Shown here one piece after another: positions 28,566-40,390 of a stretch of DNA of 64,000 nucleotides. A program made the position numbers and the translations under genes. This DNA is from Arabidopsis thaliana (taxonomy: Eukaryota; Streptophyta; Magnoliopsida; Brassicales; Brassicaceae). The notes under the pieces are model-generated. The model saw only the letters and a program-made list of their open reading frames with translations. It had not been told where the DNA came from and did not search any database. How positions within the stretch are numbered: the stretch's first letter is position 1; every line of letters starts with the position of its first letter. Location of the stretch: contig NC_003076.8 of assembly GCF_000001735.4 (NCBI RefSeq), forward strand, positions 19,595,835-19,659,834, in the 5' to 3' direction.

Positions 28566-30527
28566 CTCTCTTCTTTCTCTTCTTCTACAACGCCTTTCTC
28601 TCATGTCTCTAAATTAGCTACTCTTTCAAAATTTTGCAGCTTAAACGAATCGTAAAGTACTCCTTTGTTGTTTTTTTGGGTCTGTAGTTTTTTTTTTTTT
28701 AAAGCAAGTCTCAGCTTCTTTGATTGGGTCAAGATATTCACGATCCAATCAATTTTATGAAAATCATAACTTGCGAAATAGAAATCGGCAGTATCACTCG
28801 CCTGGATCTGATTATAATCATGATTATCCAGGCCCTTAATCTACTGGCACAATCTTTTGAAATTAGATTTTGTTGTTGTTGTTTTGGGCAAACGCACTCT
28901 GTCCCAAGACCATTAATTCCATGTTTTGGTGCAATTTCTTCGTTTGCTAAATTGATCTGTACTCCAATTTTAATCATGTCCTCGGGATTATTCTCTGTGA
29001 TCCCTATATGGGCACATGATTGGTTTACTATACTTTGATTCTTTCGATACCAAATAGTTTTACATAAATCGTTTTTTAGGAGTTAGTTTGTTATTTGAAT
29101 TGATATGTTTATATCTTTGCAGAAGAATAAATCTTATCTGGTGTACGATTTATGTGATACAGTCACCAAGGACGGTAATTGTTTTCGGATTTAGGTTTAA
29201 TGAACGGCTTAGGATTAAACTTGAAACATCTAATGAATCTTTGAATAGATTATGTGAGAACATGCCTTGAAGAACATTTGATTTTGACCTTTCGAACGAA
29301 TAACTTATATATCCAAAAAAATTACTCAATTCGTATATCCCGTAATTTCCCAATCTGAAGATTATAACCAAAATCAAGAGGCACGTATCTAAGACTAAAT
29401 GTGTCATAACTCACTGAAATTGTTGTTGAAGAAGAACAGAAGATACTGATGATGATGGATAAAAAAACAAAAAGAAGATACTAATGATGGAAGTCCTTCA
29501 GTTGATGAACATAATACTGAATTATTGATGATGAAAGTCCTTCAATTAGACGTTTGGCTTTCTATCATTTAGGCCCATATATTCCGGGTATGAAGCCGGA
29601 TCCTATAGCCCGTTGGTATTTGAACGGGTCAAGTACGGATCAGATACTATGACATATTGCCACGGGTTTGGCGCTTTTTAGAAAGATAAGAGATGCATTA
29701 GTCGGGACTCGGGCGGTATCTTCGGCGCTATAATTTTAATTGGGCTTTTAATGGGCCTGAATCTTTTGGGCATATTATCCATTTATGTTTGGAAGGTGCA
29801 TCAACCTTTTTTGAAAGTATACATGCAGTATAGTATTCATCGCATTCTTGTTTTTTTATTTTTTTTCCCTGTTGTCTATTTGAAGTCGTTAATTTTTTTC
29901 AGTTTAACTGGTTTTTATTATGAACTACATTGAGAATTTAGAAGAAAGAGTGCTTCATGTATTAAACCAATTGATGATATATTCTAGGGAAAAAACCTCA
30001 CTAACCAAAAACTTAATTAAATAAACAAACCCACTTGAAACCAATTAATATTACATATATTAAAACATTCGTCAATGTTTTTCGGTATATTGAAGAAAGG
30101 GATTAAAATCTTCAAGATTCGCATGGACTAAGGAGTGTAAATTAATGAAACGTAAATGCTGCTTCATTGATTAACTTCTGCAAAGATGTCACAAATTCAT
30201 ATGACACCTAAAGATTATCGTTCATACTATACAAAAGTAAATATCGATTTACAAAGATTGCAGAAACTAAACCATACAAGAACAACTGAAATCATGTACA
30301 ATCTTCAATATTCTTCATGGTTGTACGTAACTACTCTTATCAAACTAACTCTTCTTCATTGATTCTTCTCTAAATATCGATTTACAAGATTCCAGAAACT
30401 AAACAATCCATGAACAACTAAATCAAATCCTCAAAAGACATCCAAATTTCAACACAGAAACTATCCAAAGTAACGCAAATCTGAAATGAGCCAAGAAACA
30501 ACTTTTTACAACGATCTTTAAGTCAAA
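28566..30527. other. Possible non-coding transcription unit and intergenic DNA
   Basis: No ORF here has family features. An inverted repeat, GCCTGGAT..ATCCAGGC, lies at 28800-28833. A TTTGCAG acceptor-like site occurs near 29122. From 29437 GATGATG-rich imperfect repeats occur (AGTCCTTCARTT at about 29491 and 29541). A direct repeat pair with TAAATATCGATTTACAA lies at 30238 and 30371. Confidence 0.45.
30238..30420. repeat. Imperfect direct repeat pair, period about 133 bp
   Basis: TAAATATCGATTTACAA, then AGATT(G/C)CAGAAACTAAAC and GAACAACT, occurs at 30238-30289 and at 30371-30420. The pair is 3' of the small acidic-protein gene. Confidence 0.75.
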
Positions 30528-30956
30528 TCAGCACCTGAATTTGATATCGAGTCCATGCTTGCCATGAACACACCCAGGTTTCAACTGCGAATACGAATAC
30601 TTCTTCTTCTTCAACGTAACGTTTTTCCAGAATGTTCTCTTTCCCGTTTTCCTAATCCTCTGAATCTTTACCAGCTCATGATCATCATCGAGATCATCAT
30701 AGTAGTCAAAGTCATCTTCTTCATCAGTATCATAACCATCGCGATTGATACCATCTTTAACAGAATAACGTGAATCTTCACAAAGAGAGACCATCCTCGA
30801 GCAAATACAACCTCCGTCGACGCGATCACCAGAAGTAACCGGAGATGAAACAGAGTACGACGAATCTTTCGTGGAAGTGACAGTATCGGAGAGAGTCTCG
30901 AAGTTGAAGGTGAGGGAAGTGAGTGACTTGAAAGTCTCGAGGTCGAGAATCGCCAT
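30528..30956 (-). CDS. Small acidic protein of unknown function
   Basis: A single exon of 142 residues, starting at the ATG at 30956; an upstream in-frame GTG was discounted. I do not recognise a domain. The N-terminal half is Ser/Thr-rich (LTSLTFNFETLSDTVTSTKD, SSYSVSSPVTSGD). The middle is strongly acidic (DGYDTDEEDDFDYYDDLDDD). The C-terminal part is basic (KIQRIRKTGKRTFWKNVTLK, then KKKKYSYSQ). There is no signal peptide or membrane helix, so a cytosolic or nuclear location is likely. A TATA-like element (CTATAAAT on the minus strand, about 31028-31035) sits 70-80 bp upstream, which supports a real gene. By position it would be At5g48420, listed as a hypothetical protein as far as I recall. 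Confidence 0.75.
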   Translation of the reverse strand: MAILDLETFKSLTSLTFNFETLSDTVTSTKDSSYSVSSPVTSGDRVDGGCICSRMVSLCEDSRYSVKDGINRDGYDTDEEDDFDYYDDLDDDHELVKIQRIRKTGKRTFWKNVTLKKKKYSYSQLKPGCVHGKHGLDIKFRC

Positions 30957-32057
30957 TTTTTGTTTTCTTGCTTCTTTTGTGATTTTTGATTTTTCACTCA
31001 CAGAGGAAGAATAAGAAGTTTGTTACAATTTATAGTTTCGAGTTCAACAACATGCAAAAATAGACAAGGAAGAGATATTGGCCGTTTTGTATCTTCTTGT
31101 TAGACATGCGTGCTGTTTGTACTACGTGAACAAAAACGTCATGTAGTTTGTAGGTAGAATCGCATAACGGAATGTAGTTTAAAGAAAGCAAAACCTTCTC
31201 ATGTAGTGTTTGTTCTTCATATGCTTTGGATTGGAGAATCGGATTTATGGGTTTAACACAAGAAAATCAAATAATTCCGACTTTAGTTTACAACTTTTTT
31301 GTATTATTACACTGACATTGACATATATCGTTGTACTCAATTAGAAACTTAAAAAGTGCAAAAATGAACGATCCTTGGATTGAACATAATTTGGGATTTT
31401 TCACCACTGAAAAAAATCCATTTATAAGCCATTTAAGTTTTAAGATTAGATACGTAGCACTTTGAATGAGAGTCTTATATATTAAGATGCTTGATTTTTA
31501 ATTAGGTAATTTTATCTGGTGGTTTTTCGAAAATATCTTGCCATACCAACATACTGTAATTAGAGATGTACTAGAGTTAGCTCATCCCACTTGTAGTTTT
31601 GTGAAAAAGGAGCTAACCAAGTAGCTGAGGTATTTGCTAAATCTGCAAGAAGTCACTTCACTAACTACATATCGTTTAGTAGTCATAGTAGTTTAAACTT
31701 ATATAACCCCTTTAATATAATGACATGGTTTGACGAAAAATAACCAAATAAATCACTAATAGTAACAAAGGAAGTAAGAAAAAAATCATCAGCAATAATT
31801 GACATGGTTTATCAAACTTATGTAACATCTTTAATATTATATAAAGTGAAATGACTTGTCGACGCAACTTATATATTAAGGTTCATTAATAATAAGATAA
31901 AACTTTAGTGTTTTATTACATTCTTTGACATTCGTCATTGACTAAATTTTTTAAAACCACACTTGACATGAATGTTACATAACAAATGAAGCCAGAGTAC
32001 TGACAAATAAATATTCAATCACAAGATAATGTCAACTATCAAGTTGTTTTGACATTC
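30957..32057. other. Upstream region of the acidic-protein gene and 3' flank of the protease-like gene
   Basis: This is AT-rich with no gene visible. An imperfect repeat, AAACTTAT(A/G)TAAC..CTTTAATAT, occurs at about 31695 and 31817. Confidence 0.5.
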
Positions 32058-33278
32058 TCATGGCCGTGTTTGAAAGTCGCCGCATGAAGCGCTGACCAAA
32101 CCCAAAGAAGAACTAAATCCAAAAGCAGATCTTCCAACGTCAAACTCCACCAAAGTATTTTCCATCTGATGTATTCCTATCATCACCGCCTGCGCCGCCG
32201 CATCTCCTCCGTTGACAAAAGCCAAGCAAGCCACGTCATCGCTGACCTTCTTCATCGCGTTTGCGGGAGACAATTTCCAAATCACACCATTAGCTAGCTC
32301 TAGATCGATCCTAGGCACTTGGAAATTTGTCGTCGTCGAAAGACAAAACTCAAAGGGTGTCGTGCTACTGACACGTGGAATACCCGATGTGGCTTGTGAG
32401 AATGCTTCGATAAAGACTCTGTATATGTCGCTTCGTAACATAGTGAAAGGGAATATGGTGCTTAGAGTAACGCCTCCATCACCGTTGCGGTCAAAAGCAA
32501 AAGCGTTTGGGGCAAACAAGATCCTATTCCCGTTAACGGAAATACCCTTGAGTCCCAAGAAATAGTTGTTGAGTTTTCTAGGGTTTGTAATCAATCGAGT
32601 GTAAGAGAGCATAGATCTTGCATCAATGTTTCTGAGCTTGTACGGACCTCCACCAAAGTAAATAGCACCTTTTTTCAAAGGGTTTTCATCAGAAGGAAGA
32701 CACAACGCAAACTTCTTCTCGAGTCCGAGTCTAGGTCGAGTCAGCTGGTTCCAAGTGGCGAGAGCCGTAGGTGCAAGCCCCGCAAGGCCGAAAACACCGG
32801 GAGGGAAGTCTACAAGGAACGGTTGGGGGATGCATAGGTAATAAACGTTGTTGATCGTGACCGAAGGAGATATAGGTTTTAGAGAAGAGATGGATAAATC
32901 TCCATAGGTGAATTGGTCAGAGTTACATATACGTTGGAATGGCTCAAAAGCGGTTGCTTGGCAAGCACATACTCCATTGATGATTTTGTTGCTGGGAAGA
33001 GAGCATTGGTGAGGAGTGAATCTACGAGTTAGAGCACATACGGGGGAGCCACAAGGGACGATGGGACGAGGGAGACCATCGTTGCATTTACGGACAAGAT
33101 AGGGACCGCCGATGTGAATGAAAAACTCTTGGTTTGTGTTGAGTGTGAAGGTGAAGATAGGCAAGATTGTGTTCTTAGAGACGGTTGATACTAAGGCTTT
33201 AGGTGGATAGTAATTAGCCGAGACGTAACTATAAGTAAAAAACAAAATGAGACAGAGGACAAGAAGACTCTTTTCCAT
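32058..33278 (-). CDS. Secreted aspartic protease-like protein lacking catalytic Asp (xylanase-inhibitor/EDGP type)
   Basis: Intronless, 406 residues, with a signal peptide (SLLVLCLILFFTYSYVSA). The fold is pepsin-like: N-terminal TAXI-type half, cysteine pairs (VRKCNDG, PIVPCGSPVCA, GVCACQATAF), the GVFGLAGLAPTALATW segment and a C-terminal half ending FGFSSSLGLVSASCGDF. The two DTG/DSG sites that make a protease are missing: the first reads FFIHIGGPYL and the second GVTLSTIFPF. This matches the EDGP and TAXI-type xylanase-inhibitor group, which are apoplastic binding proteins of defence, not enzymes. The function here is inferred from the group. A TATA box (TATATATA) lies about 75 bp upstream at 33353-33360. 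It corresponds to At5g48430. Confidence 0.9.
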   Translation of the reverse strand: MEKSLLVLCLILFFTYSYVSANYYPPKALVSTVSKNTILPIFTFTLNTNQEFFIHIGGPYLVRKCNDGLPRPIVPCGSPVCALTRRFTPHQCSLPSNKIINGVCACQATAFEPFQRICNSDQFTYGDLSISSLKPISPSVTINNVYYLCIPQPFLVDFPPGVFGLAGLAPTALATWNQLTRPRLGLEKKFALCLPSDENPLKKGAIYFGGGPYKLRNIDARSMLSYTRLITNPRKLNNYFLGLKGISVNGNRILFAPNAFAFDRNGDGGVTLSTIFPFTMLRSDIYRVFIEAFSQATSGIPRVSSTTPFEFCLSTTTNFQVPRIDLELANGVIWKLSPANAMKKVSDDVACLAFVNGGDAAAQAVMIGIHQMENTLVEFDVGRSAFGFSSSLGLVSASCGDFQTRP

Positions 33279-34097
33279 CTTTTGCGTGTTTGTGTTTAAG
33301 ATTGTTGGAAAGTTTTAAGATATGGATATAATTACTAGGAGAATTAAGAACGTATATATAGCTAATTAGAGTTGACATTTTAACATATAGACATCACACA
33401 CGTTAATATGTACGAACTTGTACACACAATAATACGGTCCGACCAGAACAACTAGATATATATATTTTAAAAGATTACTATATGTATATCAAGTTGACAT
33501 AGGAGGGCCAACCATTTAGGCAAAGCCAGTCCTATATGTATGTCAAGTTGATAGATAAATTTAAAAACTACTGATGGATGTAGATGGTCATAGACTCAAA
33601 AGACTTATACGTTAATAAGAAAAAGAAAAAACTTCAACTAGCATCACTACTTGTGGTTTTATATGTTTGTTGACAATTAATATTATATATATAGATATAT
33701 TGAAATAAATAAATAGCAATAGTTTGAATATGGAATGTGATAATCACTGATTTGAAAGTTTTCTAGGATATGATAACCATGTGCGCATTTTTGGTCAAAT
33801 TCGAATGACATATCTTTGCTAATATGCGTATAAATGGTTAAATTATTGTTTGAGAATATTTTGAATGGAACATATTTGTAATCAACCGTATTAAAAATAG
33901 ATCATGCATGTCGAAAGCTAGAGAAAAAGTCTGGTTTAAAGACGTAGAATTAGAATTGGTCTTAGTATACTAAAACCGGACTAAACCAACACTAGATTTA
34001 TGTAGCTCATAGACATTTCCTTTAAGACCCCGTTTATAGCAACCACAATGCTTAAGAGGATTCACTCTCTTAACTAAACCAAACTGCTTCTATTTCA
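33279..34097. other. Promoter of the protease-like gene and 3' flank of the FAD oxidoreductase gene
   Basis: A TATA box for the minus-strand gene lies at 33353-33360. A small direct repeat, CTATATGTAT(A/G)TCAAGTTGA, occurs at about 33479 and 33532. Nothing else is seen. Confidence 0.5.
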
Positions 34098-36754
34098 TCA
34101 GCAACAACGACGCCCTTTAACCCCAAACGTTGAAGTATCCACTTGTGATGGTTTTCCTAGTACCATGTCCGTTACCATTTCCGCTGTTGCTAGAGCCTAA
34201 ACGATTTCAAGAAACCGTGAATCATGATTGGGTTCTTGAGAAAGGTGTTAGAGGATTAGAATGAATGTTACTTACCATGGAAAGTCCACCTCCTTCATGC
34301 CCAGCTGCTAAGTACATGTTTTGTAATCCGGGCACGGATCCTATCACTGGCTTCCCGTCAGGCACTATGATCAGTTAAAAGAAAAGTTCAGGTTTTGTGA
34401 ACATTCCAAAGGCCGGCTTCAAGTACTTTTGGTTTGGAGCATTAGATGCAAGAAGCTTACTGTAAGGGCGCAACCCGACTCTCACTTTCCTGTTACGGAT
34501 GAAATCTTCGAGGGAAATATCACGTAACTTAGGAAAGAATTCTGCAGCACGCTCCCATATGCAACGGATGATAAACTCATCAGCTTCAGTGTCGAACCCG
34601 ACAAACTCACGGCTGCTCCCTGAAATTAGAGATGGCTAAATGAAGATAAGAGATATATTGTGTGTGACTGATAAATATGTTAAGCACACATAATAAGAAG
34701 AACATGGATTTTAGTGGACATAGATTGATGAAATTACCAAGAACAAGGTTTCCTGATGTGTCCATTGTGGCTGTCATGGAAATAGATAGCATCCGTTCAT
34801 CGACATCCAATCCTGAAACTGAAGCACTTTGATGATTCGAGTAACCAGCCTCCATTATCCCATGATTTAAGTGGAATGAATCAAAGTTCTCTACCACAAG
34901 CAGATGCCCCTGCAAGGCAAAGTTGGATACTGCAATTTAAAAAAATACCAAAGCAGTCCATTTCAAGAAGCTTGCAAAGGATCTTCACGACAAATAAAGA
35001 TATACTTGCTGCTCTTAAACAATAATATCCTCAAGAACTTGGCTTGCCAGAATTTTGACACCTCGTGATGACAAAGATACACTTCAATATAGAGATTTAA
35101 AACGAGGGAATATAAATTGGGCAATCAGACGAGACTTCAAACCTTTCTTGGCTTCACCGGAACGTCCAGCGGAATGTTGCAGTCTTTAAGCAATTCATGC
35201 ATCAGAGATCCACTCCAGCAACCAGCAGCTACTATAGTAGCCTTCTTACCATACAAGTTGCGTTTCAAAGTCTTAACGCCAGCAACCACCTTGCTATCCC
35301 CATCAGACCTGAATAGAAATACTATTAATAAAACTCTAGTAGAAGAAAGATTAGTAGCGTCCACTGAAGATTTACATAGATTTGGATGAATTTGTTTTTG
35401 TGTTTCAGCCTCTTAATTTAAGGTAACAAAATTAGGACACAGCCATGGTTTTTAGTATACAGATATGTATGTTATATCGATGCCTAGATTGGAGAATGCA
35501 TTTTTAATTTTTGGTTCAGAAAAGTTCTGATTCAGCTACAAAGATTACCAACCTTATTAAACCTGTAACTGGTTCATTATAGAACTCGGCATATCTGCCT
35601 GCTGTTGCAAACGCTCTATTACCCTGAGTAACTCAAATAAAACTAAGTAAACCACAAAAGAAAAGTGTCAGATGAGACATTCAACTATCAAATAAATACA
35701 TAAAAAGCAACCTTCTCGATATAAGCAACCGCACGATGGGCGTCCAACTGTGAATCATCAGGAAGAAATGCAGCACCAGTATTATCATTTACAAGTATCG
35801 CAGGCTCCTTTAACAACAACTCAGCACTAGACAAATATTCAGTTCTTAACCCAGCTTCAGATAGCTCATGAACCTTTTGCTTCAGAGCAACACATTCCTC
35901 AGTGGTCCTACCAATGAGCAAGCTTCCTACAAGTGACAACAATACACTGAACTATATCATCTATTTTCGTTGACAAACAGAACGTAACTAATGGTGTATA
36001 TATCATCTATTTTCGTTGACAACAATACACTGAACTATTATTTTTGTTGAACACGACGAAAATGACATTGCCAAAAGAACCTAACTAATAGTGTATAGAA
36101 CCCAATAGACTAAAGTGAAGAAAGAATCAACACAAGATCATGATCAACAAAGTCGCTCAAAGAGCTCCAAATTCTATACAAACGTAAAGTGGGTAGTCAG
36201 TAAAAACCTGTCTTTTTCCAGCCAAGCAACTCTTCAGGATCAAGACCATCATCAGTCAAGCTCTCTGCAAGCTTGTGCCAGAGTTCATGGCTCCTCAAGG
36301 TCAAGTCCCACACATCACTGCCTGGTTTCTTGTGTGTCATCCATATATATCCCTGCCCTGAAATCCAAAAACCACAAATTTCAAGTTAAGTCAACTTCAT
36401 TCACTTCAAGAGTCCAGCTTTATTTGCAGAATCCATAGGTAATGTACTAATGTCAATCGTCAGATCCAATTTGTAAGAGAAGGGTTGAGAATTACCGGCA
36501 CCGGTGGCGCCGGAGCAAGGTACGGCTTTATCGACAACAGCAACAGATAGATCCGACCCGGTAAGGAATTGGCGGGCTATGGTTAACCCAATGATCCCAC
36601 CACCTACAACAACAACATCGAAGGAGCTACGAGAAGCTGTGACACGTAGTGACAGAGAAGCTCCATGTTGGGTTCTCTTGGTGGAGCTCCGAGATGAAAA
36701 TGGGTAGCTCAGTGGTGTTAAAAAGGTGGGTGATTGAAGGAAAATGGAAACCAT
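34098..36754 (-). CDS. Plastid-type FAD-dependent oxidoreductase (DAO family)
   Basis: Nine exons join in phase on the minus strand: 36496-36754, 36208-36357, 35712-35926, 35553-35623, 35143-35308, 34738-34909, 34461-34619, 34276-34364 and 34098-34196. They give 459 residues. The first 40 residues are Ser/Thr/Arg-rich and acid-poor, like a plastid transit peptide. The dinucleotide-binding motif follows (FDVVVVGGGIIGLTIARQFL). The second FAD segment is ATIVAAGCWSGSL, and the C-terminal DAO signature is MYLAAGHEGGGLSM with TAEMVTDMVLGKPS after it. The family includes glycine, sarcosine and D-amino acid oxidases; the substrate cannot be told from sequence. It corresponds to At5g48440. One intron holds local repeats, listed separately. 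Confidence 0.9.
35937..36100. repeat. Interleaved direct repeats in an intron of the FAD oxidoreductase gene
   Basis: TATCATCTATTTTCGTTGAC occurs at about 35955 and 36001, ACAATACACTGAACTA at about 35938 and 36021, and CTAACTAAT(G)GTGTATA at about 35985 and 36081. The order suggests a short tandem duplication of about 45-85 bp with later indels. Confidence 0.75.
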
Positions 36755-37279
36755 TGGAGAAGAAGGTTTTTGGTATCGTAAAGGTTTGAACTTTCAAAAG
36801 TCAACGTAAGAATTAGCAAAGTATTACACTTCAGTTTTATTATGTGCCAATTACTATCTCAGTGCTTCTTCACATTTCCACCTACTAATCATCTTCTTGT
36901 AATATGGAGTTAATCATCCAAGTAGGAACATGAATCCAAGTTCCTCAGACATGAATCTAATATGATATCCGATCCCGGTTTTTTTCGGATATCCGATCCG
37001 TTTCTACAAGACTCAGGTCTGTCTGTGCCTTGGCAGTAGAATCAAGAATCTTCTTAGTATTACAAAGACGATTGATGTCTTCTCACCAAGTTCTATTACA
37101 AAATCAAGCCTTACAGCATAACATTATATTGATGGTAGATTAAACACTACGCATAAACAACAAACACCTCATCTGTGATCTTCAAGCTTCTACTGTGTTA
37201 TACCAACACTATGATCTTCTGAAATGATGGGAGTGGCATTGCAGTTTTGCTACAATCAGGCCCGAAAAGCTCAGAATCG
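36755..37279. other. Upstream region of the FAD oxidoreductase gene and SKS3 3' flank
   Basis: Both neighbours are on the minus strand. No gene is seen. A short palindromic TCGGATATCCGATCC-type stretch occurs near 36996-37011. Confidence 0.5.
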
Positions 37280-39778
37280 TTATCTTGCTAAACTACTTAC
37301 TAAGATTGCAAAAAGAGCGAGGAGAATCCCTCTGCTTGTTACAAAGATGGATCGCTGTGATCCGGAGAAGTTTACCCTCTGTGCTTGATCTCTGCAAAAA
37401 TAACAAGACACAGGTCAGTGACTGAGAAAGCCAACCTAAAAGCTAATTCCTTTTCTAGACTTACTTTTGTAATGGTGAGAGCCGACCACAATATATAGAG
37501 TTTTTAGGAACGGAATTCTCAGATGAGTCAATGTCAATCTCTGGATTAACCACACTCAAGTATAGTTCTTGGCCAAGATACCATGAGGCTAGATTGTCTA
37601 TTCGAAGGTTCCACATGCCAGCATTGTCCAAAGAAACCAAGACGGCCGTCCATGCACCAGGAAACACCTGTAAACAAATTAGCCGTTTAAAACCACATAG
37701 AAACACATGTAACATTTCGGTTTCAGGTGTTAAGTCATAAAACCTGCGTAGTAGATCGAGCAACTGCATCACCCTTGTTGTATGTGCTTCTGCTATTTTC
37801 TGTCCACAGACCAAAGTCCATCCTTCAAGACAAACATCATTCTTTAACTTTACAATCACATTGTCCATTATCTTTCAACGTCTGGTCATGTAAATGGATC
37901 TAATATAACTAATGGAACCTTACCCAACAACAAAAAATGCATAACCATCCAAGTGGTAGCTCTTAACAGTGGTGTCACTATTTTGAAATATGATTTCCAC
38001 GAATCCCTTGAACGTGCCGTTTATGACTGAGGTATCAACCCTGGGATGCCTATTCATTGGCCTTTTTGGGAAATCCAACTTGTATACCCCTGAGATGTTG
38101 TATTGCTGAGCAAGCTTTAGGGGTGTTGCAGGAGGTAAGTATGATATACCATTAAGAGTTGCACGCAATCGTCCCTCTATCATCTCTGGTGGTCGGTTGA
38201 CAATCACATACACATCAGTTACTGTAATCTGGCCATATTTGAAAGATCCCTGCGGGTTTGGACGGGCAGCTCCAGATGACAAATTCAACCTACCAAACAG
38301 CATTTTCCCATCAGCAACAAGTAAATATTGCAGTTTTGAATAGAAATAGAAAAGGGGTACCATTCTAGCCAAGATATTTCCTAGTATGAAACATAACTAT
38401 ACATAGTCGTTAACAACCTTAAGGATCGTGCTTGGTTCATTGAGAAAAATGTGTCCAACTCAATAGGAGGATCAGGGAGTGGACCTGAAGCGGGTCCTTG
38501 GGAATTAGAGTAGCGCAAGACAGCGACTCCACTAGCTTTGATGGATGTAGCAAACCTTGGGCTGGCAACAATGTAGTAGTCATTACTACCAGACTGATCC
38601 ATAGTGACCAGAAATGAGAAAGATTGACCCACATGTATATCCATATTCGTATAATTCTGCTGAATTGTGTATGACCCTTCTGTCTCAACAAGAAGCAGGT
38701 TATGATTCTGTATTCTGAAATTCAAGCTGGTCGCAATGCCACTATTGTGAACACGAAAACGATATGTTCGTCCTAGTAAATATGAAGATATGAATGTTTT
38801 CAGAGACGAGAGAAGATTCAAACTATAAACAAAGTGAAGATTCAACAAAAAGAGATGTTATTATAAGATACCTGGTTCAACGTTTATGGTCCCAAAAGGA
38901 CTACCATTAGAAGCAAAAGGTCCAAATCCATTGATGACAATACCATCCGGAGGTCGAAGGCCGTTCTTACTCTCAACATCCTTCCTCAGCTTCTGATTCC
39001 ACAGAAGTGTTTCAGATGTTAAAACAAGCATAGCAAAAGAGACAGGACAGAAAACAATAAAGAAAGGTTTAAGGCTATATGTAAAAACCTTATGGCTCTT
39101 AGTATACCAATCACTGATAAAGAGAGTAACATCACCATCAGGAAGAGCGAAAGGAACCGGAATGATAGCGCGATTATTGACAATAATCCCTCCATAACCA
39201 CCAGAAGCTCTTTGAAAATTTGTAGAAGGAAAATAAAAGAAACTACCAATCTGATCTTTAACTTGAAACTCATAAGTCCAATTCCAACCAGAAGGAATTG
39301 GACAATTAGTTCCCAAAACACCATCTTGCCATGAGTTTTTCCTATGTTGGATTCCATTCCTGCATATCACCACCATTACAAACAACATAGTTTTAGTTAC
39401 AAATTCAATTATACAGATACATTGAATTGAACTTAATAATAGACATTATTACCATGTAAGAAGCAATGGCTCATCAAGATTATTCTTCACATTCATAACA
39501 ACATTCCAATTCGTAGTTACGTTTAGAATCGGACCAGGAAATTGCCCATTTATCCCAATTACCTAGAAATCGAATTTCAAAAATCGAAACTTTGAGATTG
39601 GAAATAGATGATTAATGCAGAAGATTTTTGAAACCTGTTGACGAGTGCCGAGAGGAGAAGCAGAGAGGTAAGAGACAGTCCAATCGAAGAAGACGTAGGG
39701 ATCGGCGGCTAGGGCTCCGGTAACCGACAAGAAAACGACCAAGGAGGTGCACCATAAGGGAGGTGGAAAGCACCGCAT
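37280..39778 (-). CDS. SKS3: SKU5-similar 3, multicopper-oxidase-like cell-surface glycoprotein
   Basis: Member of the SKU5/SKS family of secreted, often GPI-anchored proteins of directional cell expansion. About eight exons, the first 39635-39778 and the last ending at 37280, give about 620 residues. A signal peptide (SLVVFLSVTGALAA) precedes three cupredoxin domains. Domain 1 contains NGIQHRKNSWQDG and GTNCPIPSGWNWTYEF. The motif that in true multicopper oxidases is HWHG reads TWNG here, so the type 2/3 copper ligands are gone, as in the family. Domain 3 has VDTSVINGTFKGFVEI, YHLDGYAFFVVG and GMWNLRI. Several N-glycosylation sequons occur. The end is hydrophobic (GILLALFAILVSSLAR), fitting a GPI signal. 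It corresponds to At5g48450. Confidence 0.92.
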
Positions 39779-40390
39779 TGGATCTCTCACTCTCTGTCTG
39801 AGTAGAGCAGTGAGTGAAAATGGAGAAAACCATGTGCAGAGAGATTTGGGAAAGCTTTAAACCGCGTCTTCTGAATGTGAATACAGCAGAGGCGCCAAAA
39901 GAGAACATACTTGCTGGGTCCTACTTCTTCAGAATTTCAGAGAAATTATCAAAATGTCCATAAACTTGGAGAAATTATTCAATTTAACCCCATACGTTTT
40001 ATTTTGAAGTCACAATTTGAATGTTTTATGACTAAAAGAGTCAACATTCTTCATCCCAACGTTACCCCTTATACTTTTACTTGTAGCTCAAATTTTCTTT
40101 TTGTCACATTGTTCATATTAGGACAAAGTAAAATGAGTTTTTTTTTGTGGAAAAATATCATTAAAATCTTTAATTTATTGAAAACTTTGATTTAAATCCT
40201 CAATAAGTTTCACCTTTGCGACACCGCGAGTGTATTATTCCGTAGTTGGATTGGATGTATGTCAATATTCGTTGATGACATTTCAATTTTAATATAGTTT
40301 TTACACCCAAAAAATACAAAGGAGCAAAATAATTAATAACATCATTCATATAAAGTTCTTAAGAATATATAATTTCACAGTAAAACAATT
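39779..40390. other. SKS3 upstream region and fimbrin 3' flank
   Basis: Both neighbours are on the minus strand. AT-rich, with no ORF or repeat that I can support. Confidence 0.5.

Noticed and set aside
29430-29560. Possible box C/D snoRNAs (TGATGATG and CTGA words)
   Set aside because: The boxes occur within a GATGATG-rich repeat, there is no terminal stem, and spacing to CTGA is irregular. A covariance search would be needed.
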